Source: Paraburkholderia youngii
GTDB lineage: Bacteria > Pseudomonadota > Gammaproteobacteria > Burkholderiales > Burkholderiaceae
Direction: 5' to 3'
Assembly: GCF_013366925.1 (NCBI RefSeq)
Contig: NZ_JAALDK010000001.1
Coordinates: forward strand, 4,953,165 to 5,017,164
Length of the DNA: 64,000 bases
Shown piece after piece: positions 34,257-46,808 of this stretch (its first letter is position 1; each line of letters starts with the position of its first letter). A model generated the notes under the pieces. It was not told the DNA's origin. It saw only the letters and a program-made list of their open reading frames with translations, and ran no database searches. Made by a program: the position numbers and the translations under genes.

Positions 34257-35655
34257 GCCCGCGCATGGCTGCGCGGTGCTGGAGAAAGACAAGGTGGTCA
34301 TGGCCGATCCCGCCGCGCGCTCGGCAGGCGTGCGTCCGGGCATGAAGCGCGGCGGCGTGCTGACGCTGTCGCCGGAAACCGAGATGGTTGAGCGCGACAG
34401 CGGCCGCGAAGCGGCGGCTCATCGCGAGGTTGGGATCGCACTGATGCGCTTCTCGCCCGAAGTCGCGCTGCTCGATGAGGCGACGGTGGTCGTCGAGATC
34501 GGCGCGAGTCTGCGGCTCTTCGGCGGCCTGCTCGCGCTGTGTCGCGACGCCAAGGCCATCCTCGATGCGCTCGGCTTCACCGCGCGCATCAGCGCCGCGC
34601 CGACCGGCCAGGGCGCGTGGCTGCTCGCGAAGTTCGGCAACCGCCGCGTGCTGAAGCTCGCGTCGCTCGAACACCGCCTCTCAGCGCTGCCGATGCTCGC
34701 CGTGCCCGAAGTCCGCCCGTTCGCCGACTGGTTCACGGGCCTTGGTTGCGAGCGCATCGCCGATCTGCGCCGCCTGCCCCGCGCCGGCTTGCAGCGCCGC
34801 TGCGGCGAACATCTGCTCGACTCGCTCGACCGCGCGTTCGGGACCGCGCCCGAACTGTTCGACTGGCTCGAACTGCCGCCCACGTTCTCGGCGCGCATCG
34901 AGATGCCGGACCGGCTCGAACACGCGGATGGCGCGGTGTTCGGCGCGCAGCGGCTCGTCGTGCAACTGTGCGGATGGCTGTGCGCGAAGCAGCTCGCGGT
35001 CAGCGGCATTCGCCTGTCGCTCGAACACGAGCGCGGCCGCAATGCGATCGAGCCGACCACGATCGACATCGCGCTCGGCGAGCCGACCTGGCGCGAAGAA
35101 CATCTGATGCGGCTGCTGAAAGAGCGGCTGCATCGCATCGAGCTCGCCGCGCCCGTGATTGCGTTGCGGCTCGATGCGTCGAACGTCGAGTCGGCCGCGC
35201 CCGCGTCGGACACGCTGTTTCCCGAACCGGGCGGCTCGCAGGAAGACCATGAGCGCCTGCTCGAACTGCTGGTCGCGCGGCTCGGCGAAGAGAACGTGCT
35301 GAAACCCGCGCCAACCGCCGATCATCGCCCGGAGATCGCAAACCGCTGGCTGCCGGTGTCGCAGCCGGTCAAGCCCGAGCCGCTGCCGCAGAATCTGCCG
35401 CGCCCGACGTGGATGCTCGATACGCCGGTGCGTCTGTTGATGCGCCAGCACCGCCCGTTCTATGGCTCGCCGTTGCGCATGGTGTCGCCGGGCGAGCGTA
35501 TCGAGAGCGGCTGGTTCGACGGCGAGCTCGTCACGCGCGATTACTTCGTCGCGCAGGCGGACGACCAGAGCTGCTACTGGATCTACCGCGAACGCGTGAG
35601 CAGCCGCGACGCGGAAGAAGAGCAACGCTGGTTCCTTCATGGCCTGTTCGGCTGA
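34186..35655 (+). CDS. imuB: ImuB, Y-family polymerase-like mutasome adaptor
   Basis: A 489-residue protein of the ImuB family: an N-terminal Y-family fold (FLAVHLPKLPLEV, start of the polymerase-like part), MKRGGVLTLSPET and LASLEHRLSALPMLAVPEVRPFADWFTGLG. ImuB lacks the catalytic acids of real Y-family polymerases and instead connects DnaE2 to the beta clamp. It overlaps imuA by 71 bp and precedes dnaE2 by 32 bp, forming an operon. The ATG at 34186 starts with MRVFLAVHLPKLPLEV, the typical N-terminus. Confidence 0.93.
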   Translation: MRVFLAVHLPKLPLEVFRPKWSPEPAHGCAVLEKDKVVMADPAARSAGVRPGMKRGGVLTLSPETEMVERDSGREAAAHREVGIALMRFSPEVALLDEATVVVEIGASLRLFGGLLALCRDAKAILDALGFTARISAAPTGQGAWLLAKFGNRRVLKLASLEHRLSALPMLAVPEVRPFADWFTGLGCERIADLRRLPRAGLQRRCGEHLLDSLDRAFGTAPELFDWLELPPTFSARIEMPDRLEHADGAVFGAQRLVVQLCGWLCAKQLAVSGIRLSLEHERGRNAIEPTTIDIALGEPTWREEHLMRLLKERLHRIELAAPVIALRLDASNVESAAPASDTLFPEPGGSQEDHERLLELLVARLGEENVLKPAPTADHRPEIANRWLPVSQPVKPEPLPQNLPRPTWMLDTPVRLLMRQHRPFYGSPLRMVSPGERIESGWFDGELVTRDYFVAQADDQSCYWIYRERVSSRDAEEEQRWFLHGLFG

Positions 35656-35687
35656 CAGGCGCGGCTGATATGCGCGGATGAACGGCC

Positions 35688-38600
35688 ATGGACACCACCT
35701 TCACGATGCTGCCGGCGTATGCCGAGCTGTTCTGCTTTTCCAACTTCACGTTTCTGCACGGCGCGTCGCACGCTGAGGAACTGGCCGAGCGTGCCGCGCA
35801 ACTCGGCTACTCCGCGCTCGCGATCACCGACGAATGCTCCCTCGCGGGAGTCGTGCGCGCGCATGTCGCGGCGAAGGAAGCGAAGCTGCCGTTCATCGTC
35901 GGTTCGTATTTCCGGCTCGTCAATGCCGATGGTTCGCCGGCCTTCGGCCTGATCCTGCTCGCCCGCAACCGCAACGGCTACGGCAATCTGTCCGAGCTGA
36001 TCACGCTCGCGCGCATGCGCGCGCCCAAGGGCGAATACCGGCTCACGCCGCAGGATCTGTCGCGGCCGGAGAAGGAATATCGCCACCTGCTCGGCATGCC
36101 CGACTGCCTCGCGATTCTGGTGCCGGATTTCCCGGCCAGCGAAGACGCGCTCGACGCGCAGGTCGAATGGCTCGACGAAACCTTCACCGGCCGCGCATGG
36201 GTCGGTCTCGTGCTGCATCAACGCGCGATGGACGACATGCATCGCGGCGCGGTCGAATTCGTCGCGAAGAGCCGCGACGTGCCCGTCGTCGCGCTTGGCG
36301 AAGTCGTGATGCACGTGCGCTCGCGCAAGCCGCTGCAGGACACGATGACCGCGATCCGGGTCGGCAAACCGGTCCATGAGTGCGGCTATGATCTCGCGCC
36401 GAACGCCGAGCAGCATCTGCGCTCGCGGTTGCGCCTGGCCAACCTGTACCCGGAAGACGCGCTGGCCGCGACGGTCGACATCATGAGCCGCTGCACGTTT
36501 TCGCTCGATGAGCTGCGCTACGAGTATCCCGACGAGCTGGTGCCGGCCGGCCATACGCCGGCCTCGTACTTGCGCCAGGAGACCTATATCGGCGCGCAGC
36601 GGCGTTTTCCGGCGGGGATCCCGCATCACGTGCAGCAGCAGATCGAGCACGAACTCGAACTGATCGCGGACCTGCAGTACGAGCCGTATTTCCTGACCGT
36701 CTATGACATCGTCCGCTTCGCGCGCAGCCAGCACATTCTGTGTCAGGGTCGCGGCTCGGCCGCGAACTCGGCGGTCTGCTACTGCCTCGGCGTGACCGAG
36801 GTGGACCCCGCGCGCGGCAACATGCTGTTCGAGCGCTTCATCAGCAAGGAGCGCGGCGAGCCGCCCGATATCGACGTCGACTTCGAGCACCAGCGGCGCG
36901 AAGAAGTGATCCAGTACATCTATCGCAAGTACGGCCGCGACCGGGCCGCGATCGCGGCGGCGGTGTCCACCTATCGTCCGCGTGGCGCGCTGCGGGAAAC
37001 CGGCAAGGCGCTCGGCGTCGATCCGCAGATCGTCGATGCGGTCGCGAAGTCGCATCACTGGTTCGATAGCCGCCAGGATCTGCTCGCGCGCTTCGCGGAA
37101 TCCGGCCTCGATCCGGACAAGCCGCTGATTCAGGCCTGGGCGAAGCTCGCCGCGCAACTGCTGAATTTTCCGCGCCATCTGTCGCAGCATTCGGGCGGCT
37201 TCGTGATCAGCCGCGGCAAGCTCACGCGGCTCGTGCCGGTGGAAAACGCGGCGATGGCCGACCGCTCGGTGATCGAGTGGGACAAGGACGATCTCGAATC
37301 ATTGGGCTTGCTGAAGGTGGACGTGCTCGCGCTCGGCATGCTGTCGGCGATCCGGCGCACACTCGACCTCGTGTCGGAACAGCGCGGCGAACGTTTCGAA
37401 ATGCAGGACATTCCGTCTGAAGATCCCGCGACCTACGCGATGATTTCAGCCGCCGATACGGTCGGCGTGTTCCAGATCGAATCGCGCGCACAGATGAGCA
37501 TGCTGCCGCGCATGCGGCCACAGACGTTCTACGACCTCGTGATCGAAGTCGCGATCGTGCGGCCGGGTCCGATTCAGGGCGGCGCCGTGCATCCGTACCT
37601 GCAGCGCCGCCAGGGCTTCGAGCCCGTCACCTATCCGAGCGACGCGTTAAAGACCGCGCTGGGCCGCACGCTCGGCGTGCCGATCTTCCAGGAGCAGGTG
37701 ATGCAGGTGGCGATTCTCGCGGCCGGCTTCACGGCCGGCGAAGCCGACCAGCTGCGGCGCGCGATGGCCGCGTGGAAACGCAAGGGCGGGCTCGAAAAAT
37801 ACTATGACCGCATCGTGCTCGGCATGCAGGAGCGCGGCTACAACCAGGCCTTCGCCGAGGCGATCTTCGAGCAGATCAAGGGCTTCGGTGAATATGGCTT
37901 CCCCGAAAGTCACGCGGCCAGTTTCGCGCTGCTCGTCTATGCGAGCAGCTGGCTCAAGTGTCACGAACCAGAGGCATTTCTCGCCGCGATGCTGAACAGC
38001 CAGCCGATGGGCTTCTATTCGCCGTCGCAACTGGTTCAGGATGCGCAGCGGCACGGCGTCACGGTGTTGCCGGTCGATGTGACGGTGAGCGGCTGGGACT
38101 CCTCGCTCGAACCGCGTGCGGGGGCGATGCGCCCCGCCGTGCGGCTCGGTCTTTCGCTGCTGCGCGGCATGAAGGACGGCGCCGCCGAACGGATCGAGAA
38201 CGCGCGCGCGGTTCGTCCGTTCGCGAGCGTCAACGATCTCGCGCGCCGCGCGCAGCTCGACCGCAAAGACCTGCATGCGCTCGCGGATGCGAATGCGTTG
38301 GCAGCGCTCGCGGGAAACCGCCGCGAAGCGCTGTGGCAGTCGGTCGCCGCGGTGCCGGACAAGGATATGCTCGCGGCCGCGGCGACTCAGGACGAAACGC
38401 CCGAACTGGGCGCACCGAGCGAAGCGCACGACATCGTCGCCGACTACCGCTCGCTCGGCCTGACGCTGAACCGCCATCCGCTGGAACTGCTCAGGCCGCA
38501 ATTGCTCGCGAACCGGCTGATGCCGGCCGCGACGCTGCGGACCTATCGCGACGGCCGCCTCGCGCGCGCCTGCGGACTGGTGACGGTGCGTCAGCGACCT

Positions 38601-38837
38601 GGCACGGCCAAGGGCGTCGTATTCGTCACGCTCGAAGACGAGACGGGCAACGTCAACGTGATCATCTGGCCGGGCCTGCTCGAAAAACAGCGCAAGGAAG
38701 CGTTGGGCGCCACGCTGCTCGCCGTGTACGGCACGTGGCAGTGTCAGGGAGAAGTACGGCACCTCGTCGCGCAGCGGCTCGTCGATATGTCCCATCTGCT
38801 GGGCAAGTTGCAAACGACGAGCAGAAACTTCTGCTGA
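35688..38837 (+). CDS. dnaE2: Error-prone DNA polymerase DnaE2
   Basis: A 1049-residue C-family polymerase. The PHP domain starts the protein (FTFLHGASHAEEL, AITDECSLAGVVRAH). The catalytic core includes PPDIDVDFEHQRREEV (about 395-410), and the C-terminal helix-hairpin/OB part includes VFVTLEDETGNVNVI (about 980). DnaE2 carries out mutagenic translesion synthesis with ImuA and ImuB, causing damage-induced mutation. The length is normal for DnaE2 (shorter than replicative DnaE1). The ATG at 35688 is in the usual operon position, 32 bp after imuB. Confidence 0.95.
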   Translation: MDTTFTMLPAYAELFCFSNFTFLHGASHAEELAERAAQLGYSALAITDECSLAGVVRAHVAAKEAKLPFIVGSYFRLVNADGSPAFGLILLARNRNGYGNLSELITLARMRAPKGEYRLTPQDLSRPEKEYRHLLGMPDCLAILVPDFPASEDALDAQVEWLDETFTGRAWVGLVLHQRAMDDMHRGAVEFVAKSRDVPVVALGEVVMHVRSRKPLQDTMTAIRVGKPVHECGYDLAPNAEQHLRSRLRLANLYPEDALAATVDIMSRCTFSLDELRYEYPDELVPAGHTPASYLRQETYIGAQRRFPAGIPHHVQQQIEHELELIADLQYEPYFLTVYDIVRFARSQHILCQGRGSAANSAVCYCLGVTEVDPARGNMLFERFISKERGEPPDIDVDFEHQRREEVIQYIYRKYGRDRAAIAAAVSTYRPRGALRETGKALGVDPQIVDAVAKSHHWFDSRQDLLARFAESGLDPDKPLIQAWAKLAAQLLNFPRHLSQHSGGFVISRGKLTRLVPVENAAMADRSVIEWDKDDLESLGLLKVDVLALGMLSAIRRTLDLVSEQRGERFEMQDIPSEDPATYAMISAADTVGVFQIESRAQMSMLPRMRPQTFYDLVIEVAIVRPGPIQGGAVHPYLQRRQGFEPVTYPSDALKTALGRTLGVPIFQEQVMQVAILAAGFTAGEADQLRRAMAAWKRKGGLEKYYDRIVLGMQERGYNQAFAEAIFEQIKGFGEYGFPESHAASFALLVYASSWLKCHEPEAFLAAMLNSQPMGFYSPSQLVQDAQRHGVTVLPVDVTVSGWDSSLEPRAGAMRPAVRLGLSLLRGMKDGAAERIENARAVRPFASVNDLARRAQLDRKDLHALADANALAALAGNRREALWQSVAAVPDKDMLAAAATQDETPELGAPSEAHDIVADYRSLGLTLNRHPLELLRPQLLANRLMPAATLRTYRDGRLARACGLVTVRQRPGTAKGVVFVTLEDETGNVNVIIWPGLLEKQRKEALGATLLAVYGTWQCQGEVRHLVAQRLVDMSHLLGKLQTTSRNFC

Positions 38838-38885
38838 CACGAGCGCGCGAATGCGTATCATCGGGACAGCAAACGGAGGGCATCC

Positions 38886-39845
38886 ATGTGCTATTCGGCT
38901 CAGATCGTGGCGGACTACCGGCGCTACGTTCGCATGTTCGGCGCGCAGATGAGCATCGAGGAATTCGCGCGGCTTTTCTTCGAACGCGCGCAAGACAATC
39001 AGGCGAAGATTCCCAAAGCGATGGAAGACGCGTTCTCGGAACCGCAGTCCGACGCGCAACGGGAAGTCTGGGCGCTGATCGAACGCTTCCGGTCGCAGCA
39101 GACCGTGAAGCTCGAACAGGAACTGTTCAAACAGCGCACCCGCTTCGCCGATGCCGAGCGCTCTTTGCAGACCAAAGTCACCAAGGCGGCGACCGAGAGC
39201 CAACGGATCGCCAAAGACAAGATCGACCGCACGCTCGAACGGCTCGACGACCTCCGCCGGGTCGATCCCAAAGCAGCCGACTCGCGCATCTTTCCAGGCT
39301 ACTACGCGCCGGTACTGGTGATGGAAAACGGCCAGCGCGTGGTCAAGCCGATGCGCTATCAGTGCCGCCTCGCCGGCAAGCCCGCATCATACGACACCCG
39401 CTATCCGGGCACGTACAACGCCCGTCGGGACAGTCTCGAAGGTTTCTGGAAAACGCTATTCGGCTGCTCGCATGGACTCGTGCTGGCCAGTTCATTCTAT
39501 GAGAACGTATCGCGCGCGCGGATGGAAGGCCGTGAACTGGCGCCCGGCGACAAAGATGAAAATGTCCGGCTGGAGTTCAGCCCCAACCCGCCCCATGACA
39601 TGCTGGTCGCATGCTTATGGTCCCGCTGGAGCGGCAAAGGCGAGCCCGATCTATTGTCCTTCGCGGCCATCACCGATGATCCGCCACCCGAGGTTGCCGC
39701 CGCCGGCCACGATCGCTGCATCATTCCGATCAAGCCCGAGCATATCGACGCGTGGTTGAATCCCGATCCGCACGATCTGGCAGCGCTGTACGCGATTCTC
39801 GACGATCGGGACCGGCCGTTCTACGAACATCGGATCGCGGCCTGA
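38886..39845 (+). CDS. SRAP (HMCES/YedK-like) abasic-site shield protein with coiled-coil insert
   Basis: A 319-residue SOS-response-associated protein. The catalytic Cys2 (MCYSAQ) is at the start. The family Asn (GTYNARRDS), Glu (SSFYEN) and His (GHDRCIIPI) are at about 178, 201 and 278. SRAP proteins form a thiazolidine link with abasic sites in single-stranded DNA. Compared with YedK (about 220 residues) there is an extra charged helical stretch of about 80 residues (about 65-135, coiled coil). It is 48 bp after dnaE2 on the same strand and is probably part of the SOS operon. Confidence 0.9.
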   Translation: MCYSAQIVADYRRYVRMFGAQMSIEEFARLFFERAQDNQAKIPKAMEDAFSEPQSDAQREVWALIERFRSQQTVKLEQELFKQRTRFADAERSLQTKVTKAATESQRIAKDKIDRTLERLDDLRRVDPKAADSRIFPGYYAPVLVMENGQRVVKPMRYQCRLAGKPASYDTRYPGTYNARRDSLEGFWKTLFGCSHGLVLASSFYENVSRARMEGRELAPGDKDENVRLEFSPNPPHDMLVACLWSRWSGKGEPDLLSFAAITDDPPPEVAAAGHDRCIIPIKPEHIDAWLNPDPHDLAALYAILDDRDRPFYEHRIAA

Positions 39846-40132
39846 ATACAACTTGCGGTTTTCCAGGCCGCGCAATACGGTGCCGGATCATCCTTGCAAT
39901 CTTCGCGCAGTAACATATTCTGCGTTATGAATCTTCGTCGGCTGGCAAAAAATACCCGGTCGCAGAGGTTCGCGAACAGGTGCGATCCGGACCCCGTCAA
40001 TCATCGAAGCGCCTGCGCAACGCGCCCACCACCTGCACCATGCGCATACGCACGCCACGGACCGCGCCGAGGTCGCCGACTGGGTCTGGCCCTTCTGAAC
40101 CTCACGCGCAGCACGCACCGGGGGAAAGCTCC

Positions 40133-42617
<2,485 letters not shown>

Positions 42618-42628
<11 letters not shown>

Positions 42629-44714
42629 CCCTGAAACGGCATTGCTGCGTGCTCACGCGGTTCGCCCCGGCTCGCGGTTTCCGACGGGCGTCAGCGCGGT
42701 GCCCGGGGGCATCAATTTCTGCATCTTCTGCCGCCACGCGACGCGCGTCGAGCTATTGCTGTACGAGGCCGCGGACAGCCCCGAGCCGGTTCAGATCATC
42801 CCTCTCTGTACCGATGAGAATCGAACCTTCTTCTTCTGGCATGTGATGGTGGAAGGACTGCCGTTCGGCACGCACTACACGTGGCGAGTGGATGGTCCGC
42901 GCGATACGCAGTCCGGCGGCTTCGCGTTCGATCCCGAACGCGAACTGCTCGATCCGTATGCCCGCGCGGTCAGCGACGTTCTGTGGACACGGCGTGGGGC
43001 CGGCAACCCGAACCCCGCCGCGCACGCCACGCACCGCGCGATCGTGACGGAACCGCTGCGCGCGCCCCCCAACCGTATCTCGCGCGGCCTCGACAACGCG
43101 ATCATCTACGAGTTGCACGTGGGCGGCTTCACGCGTCATCCGTCGAGCGGCGTCCAGCATCCCGGCACCTTCGCCGGCCTGATCGAGAAGATTCCGTATC
43201 TCACGCAACTCGGCGTGACCCACGTCGAGCTGCTGCCGGTGATGGCCTTCGACGAGCAGGACGTTCCGCCCGGGACGGCAGCTCTCGGCCTGATCAACTA
43301 CTGGGGCTACAGCACGCATAGCTTCTACAGCCCGCATCCTCGCTACTGCCTGGACCCCGCGCGCGCGCCGCAGGAGTTTCGCGCGCTCACCGACGCGATG
43401 CACGCCGCGGGCATCGCGGTGCTGCTCGACGTCGTGTTCAACCATACGGCGGAAGCCGGCGAGACGGGGCCCGTCATCAACTTCAAGGGCCTCGTCAACG
43501 ATATTTTCTACCACCTCGACGAGACCGACCGGCGTCGCTATCGGGACTACACCGGCTGCGGCAACACGGTCAATTGCAACCATCCGCTGGTGACGGCGTT
43601 CATCGTTCATTGCCTCGAATACTGGGTGGAGGAGCTGGGCGTCGACGGGTTCCGCTTCGATCTGGCGAGTGTGTTCGCGCGCGACCAGCACGGCGAGCTG
43701 ATGGCCGATCCACCGCTGCCCTGGGCGATGGAGTCTTCGCGTGTGCTTGCGCACGTGCCGTTGATCGCGGAAGCGTGGGACGCCGCCGGCATGTACCAGG
43801 TCGGCGCCTTTCCCGGCATGGCGTGGGCCGAGTGGAACGGCCGCTATCGGGACGTGATTCGCCGTTTCGTGCGCGGCGACCCGGGCCTGATCGGCGAGGT
43901 CGCCACCTGCATCGCGGGCAGTTCGGACCTGTATGCGGACGGCGGCAGGCTGCCCGACAACAGCATCAACTTCGTCACGTGCCACGACGGTTTCACGCTG
44001 ATCGATCTGGTGAGCTACGAGACGAAACTCAACGAGGTCAATGGCGACGGGAATCGCGACGGCAGCTCCAATAACCTGTCGTGGAACTGCGGGACCGAGG
44101 GCGAGACCTCCGACCCGACGATTCTCGCGCTGCGGCTGCGCCAGGCGCGCAACCTGATGGCCATTCTGTTCCTGAGCCAGGGCGTGCCGATGATGCTCGC
44201 CGGTGACGAGGTGCTGCGCAGCCAGCGCGGCAACAACAACGCCTATTGTCAGGACAACGCGCTCAGCTGGTTCGACTGGACACCCACTGAAACCGGCTCG
44301 GCGATGTCGCGCTTCGTGCGTGAATTGATTGCGCTGCACATGCGCCACGCAAGTTTGCGCCGGCAAAATTTCCTGACCGGCCGGCCAGCGCCCGGGCAAA
44401 CGCGGCCGGATGTGGCATGGCATGGCGAGCGCCTGAACGAGCCCGGCTGGCACGATGCCGGCGCGCGGCTTCTCGCCGTCACGCTGGGGGGCGAAAAGCC
44501 GGGCGAGGCGGCACTGCACATGGTGTTCAACATGAGCGATTGCGCGCGCACGGTCGAATTGCCCGCGCCAGACGCGCGGCACTGGCGGCGTATCGTCGAT
44601 ACCGCGCGCAACAGTCCGCATGACATCGTGCAAGTTGCGCAGCAGGGCGTCATCGAAAGCGAGCAATGCCGCGTGGAAGCGCGCAGTGTCGTGGTCCTGG
44701 AAGAAGCGAGCTGA
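42618..44714 (+). CDS. glgX: Glycogen debranching enzyme GlgX
   Basis: A 698-residue GH13 enzyme. The start is TTG 42618 with AAGGATC upstream, since no in-frame ATG is near; the gene begins within glgP. A CBM48-like N-terminus (GTHYTWRVDG) precedes the barrel. The catalytic Asp is in GFRFDLAS (about 342), the general acid Glu in IAEAWDAAG and the third acid in VTCHDGF. GlgX removes the limit-dextrin branches left by phosphorylase. Together the pair degrades glycogen; synthesis genes are not in the window. Confidence 0.93.
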
Positions 44715-44768
44715 AGTTACCCAAATCACCCGGTCTGTCGTCCTCTAATGTCGATCGCGGAGGGCATC

Positions 44769-45236
44769 ATGAGAATCAGCGTATATGGGCCGTCCGTCGT
44801 CCTCGCGATGGTTGCGCTCGTGGTGCATGGCAGCGCATTCGCGAGGTCCGAAACGTGCCATCCGGCCTCGGAGAAGCAGATTTCCGCACTGTTCGATCGC
44901 TGGAACGACTCGCTGAAAACCGGCGACCCGCAGAAGGTCGTGGCGAACTACGCACCGAACTCGATCCTGCTGCCGACCGTCTCGAACAAGCCGCGTTTGA
45001 CCGCCGACGAAAAGCTCGACTATTTCAAACGCTTCCTCGAAAACAAACCGGTCGGCACGATCGACTTCCGCGACATCATGATCGAATGCAATACGGCGAT
45101 CGACTCGGGGCTCTATACGTTCAAGTTCGCGGACGGCTCGGTCGTCAAGGCGCGCTATACGTTCACCTACGCGTGGAACGGACACAAGTGGCTGATTACC
45201 AGCCATCATTCGTCGAAAATGCCGGAAGGCAATTAG
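44769..45236 (+). CDS. Secreted SgcJ/EcaC-type (SnoaL-like) protein
   Basis: A 155-residue protein from ATG 44769, with GGAGG upstream; the in-frame GTG/ATG further left (44748) is less well placed. A signal peptide (about 1-25) precedes a nuclear-transport-factor-2-like fold with LFDRWNDSLKTGDPQKVVANYAPNS, typical of the SgcJ/EcaC and CaMKII-association families. Such small alpha+beta barrels often bind ligands, with unknown function. It is monocistronic after glgX and converges with the DUF2252 gene. Confidence 0.75.
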   Translation: MRISVYGPSVVLAMVALVVHGSAFARSETCHPASEKQISALFDRWNDSLKTGDPQKVVANYAPNSILLPTVSNKPRLTADEKLDYFKRFLENKPVGTIDFRDIMIECNTAIDSGLYTFKFADGSVVKARYTFTYAWNGHKWLITSHHSSKMPEGN

Positions 45237-45275
45237 GCGATGCGATTGAGAAGAAATCAGGCTGGGACTTGAACC

Positions 45276-46730
45276 TCATTCACGAATGGCCTGAATACGT
45301 CCCGCCTTGACTGCCGCTTTCAAAACCGTCCAGTCCGCCTCATTCTGCTCCGCATAAGCGAGCGCGAATTGCACGACGGCTTCGTCGAATGCCTCCGACT
45401 TGCCGACATATCCGCTGAGCAATGCGGGGTCGCCTGCTTTCGCCATCGAATGCGCCAGCGCGTGAGCGCAGGACACCGCATATTCGCCCAGATCTTCGAC
45501 GTCGAACGTGGTGAAGTCGAACGCCCCCTTCATGTCGCGCAATTGCCGCACATAGAAGTCGTTGCCGGTGTGATGCATCTTCGACCAGCCGAGGAAAATG
45601 TCGCTGGCCGACTGCAGCAGACGCTGCCCGTTCACCACGCGCTGGCCGTGATTGGCATAGCGGCTCGGCGGCAGATACTCCTCCAGCACGGAAGCCCGCG
45701 CCTCCTTGAGTTGCAGGAACAGCGGGCACTCTCCGTCGGCCATGAAGAGCGTCTCGTAGCAACGTGTTCCCACCGAGCCGATGCCCACCACGCGAATGGC
45801 GATATCCACCAGCTCATAGCGATCGAACAGTGCGCGCCTGTCATCGGGAAGCGTCAGTCGATAGTCGGCGAAAAAGCGCCGTACCAGCGTTTGGTACTGT
45901 TTCTGGTCGTGCTTGCTCTCGAGCGGGACGTGGTACACGAGCGGGGGCGAGTCCTTGATGCGCAGCTTGCCGTTGACCATCTCGGTTGCGCGAGTCAGCA
46001 CGGAACGTGATGATTGCTGCCTCGCCTTTTCGATGACGGCCAGTTCTTTCCGTCTTTCCTCCACCGAATCGGCAATCGCCAGCATGCTCGCTGCCTTGAA
46101 CTGGCAATACCAGACGTCGAGCGTGTCCATGCTGCTCAATCCGGCGAGCCGTTGCCGGAAGGTCTCGCAGAGCCGGCGTACCACGGCGCGCTGGTCGCGA
46201 ATCGTAAAGCCTCGTTCGCGCGCGGCAATCACGAACGAAGCGGCGAGCCTGCGCACGTCCCAGTCGAACGGACCCGGCAGGGTTTCGTCGAAGTCGTTGG
46301 GGCCGAAAAGAATGCGCCGTTCCGGACTCGCGAACAGCCCGAAATTAGCGAGATGCGCATCGCCGCCCAATTGCACGCTCACGTTGGAACGAGGCAGTTT
46401 CGACAGGTCGTGCGCCATCAGCGGCGCGGCACCCCGATAGAACGCGAACGGACTCGCGACCATCCGACCGTAGCGGATCGGGATCAGCTCCGGCACGCGG
46501 CCCACGTTGGACGCATCGAGCAGAGCGATGGGATCGCGATCGACGATCTTGCAGATTCCCAGCTCCGCGCGCGGCGCCTTCTTGCGCGCCGCCTTGCCCT
46601 GCTCCATGCGCGCGGCCAGCGAGCCACGCCCGGCGAACAGCATGGACGGATCTTCCTGTGCCGCCAGCGTCTTCGGATCGGCGCGATCCGTGGCGGGTTG
46701 GATGGACTTCTCAGCAGCGGAATCAGACAC
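45276..46730 (-). CDS. DUF2252 family protein
   Basis: A 484-residue protein of the DUF2252 family, with PFAFYRGAAPLMAHDL, GGDAHLANFGLFASPERRI and NDFDETLPGPFDWDVRRLAAS segments in the first half. The start is GTG 46730 with AAGGAG at 7 bp. The fold of DUF2252 resembles protein kinases (NDFDET and DWD as catalytic-type loops), so it may be a phosphotransferase. It is first gene downstream of SulP with 78 bp between. Function unknown. Confidence 0.88.
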   Translation of the reverse strand: MSDSAAEKSIQPATDRADPKTLAAQEDPSMLFAGRGSLAARMEQGKAARKKAPRAELGICKIVDRDPIALLDASNVGRVPELIPIRYGRMVASPFAFYRGAAPLMAHDLSKLPRSNVSVQLGGDAHLANFGLFASPERRILFGPNDFDETLPGPFDWDVRRLAASFVIAARERGFTIRDQRAVVRRLCETFRQRLAGLSSMDTLDVWYCQFKAASMLAIADSVEERRKELAVIEKARQQSSRSVLTRATEMVNGKLRIKDSPPLVYHVPLESKHDQKQYQTLVRRFFADYRLTLPDDRRALFDRYELVDIAIRVVGIGSVGTRCYETLFMADGECPLFLQLKEARASVLEEYLPPSRYANHGQRVVNGQRLLQSASDIFLGWSKMHHTGNDFYVRQLRDMKGAFDFTTFDVEDLGEYAVSCAHALAHSMAKAGDPALLSGYVGKSEAFDEAVVQFALAYAEQNEADWTVLKAAVKAGRIQAIRE

Positions 46731-46808
46731 GCGTCACTCCTTGTTCGAATCGGGATCAAGCGGCCTTGTCATGTCACTTCCCTTCCCGTCACTTCACTTT
46801 GTCTTGCT

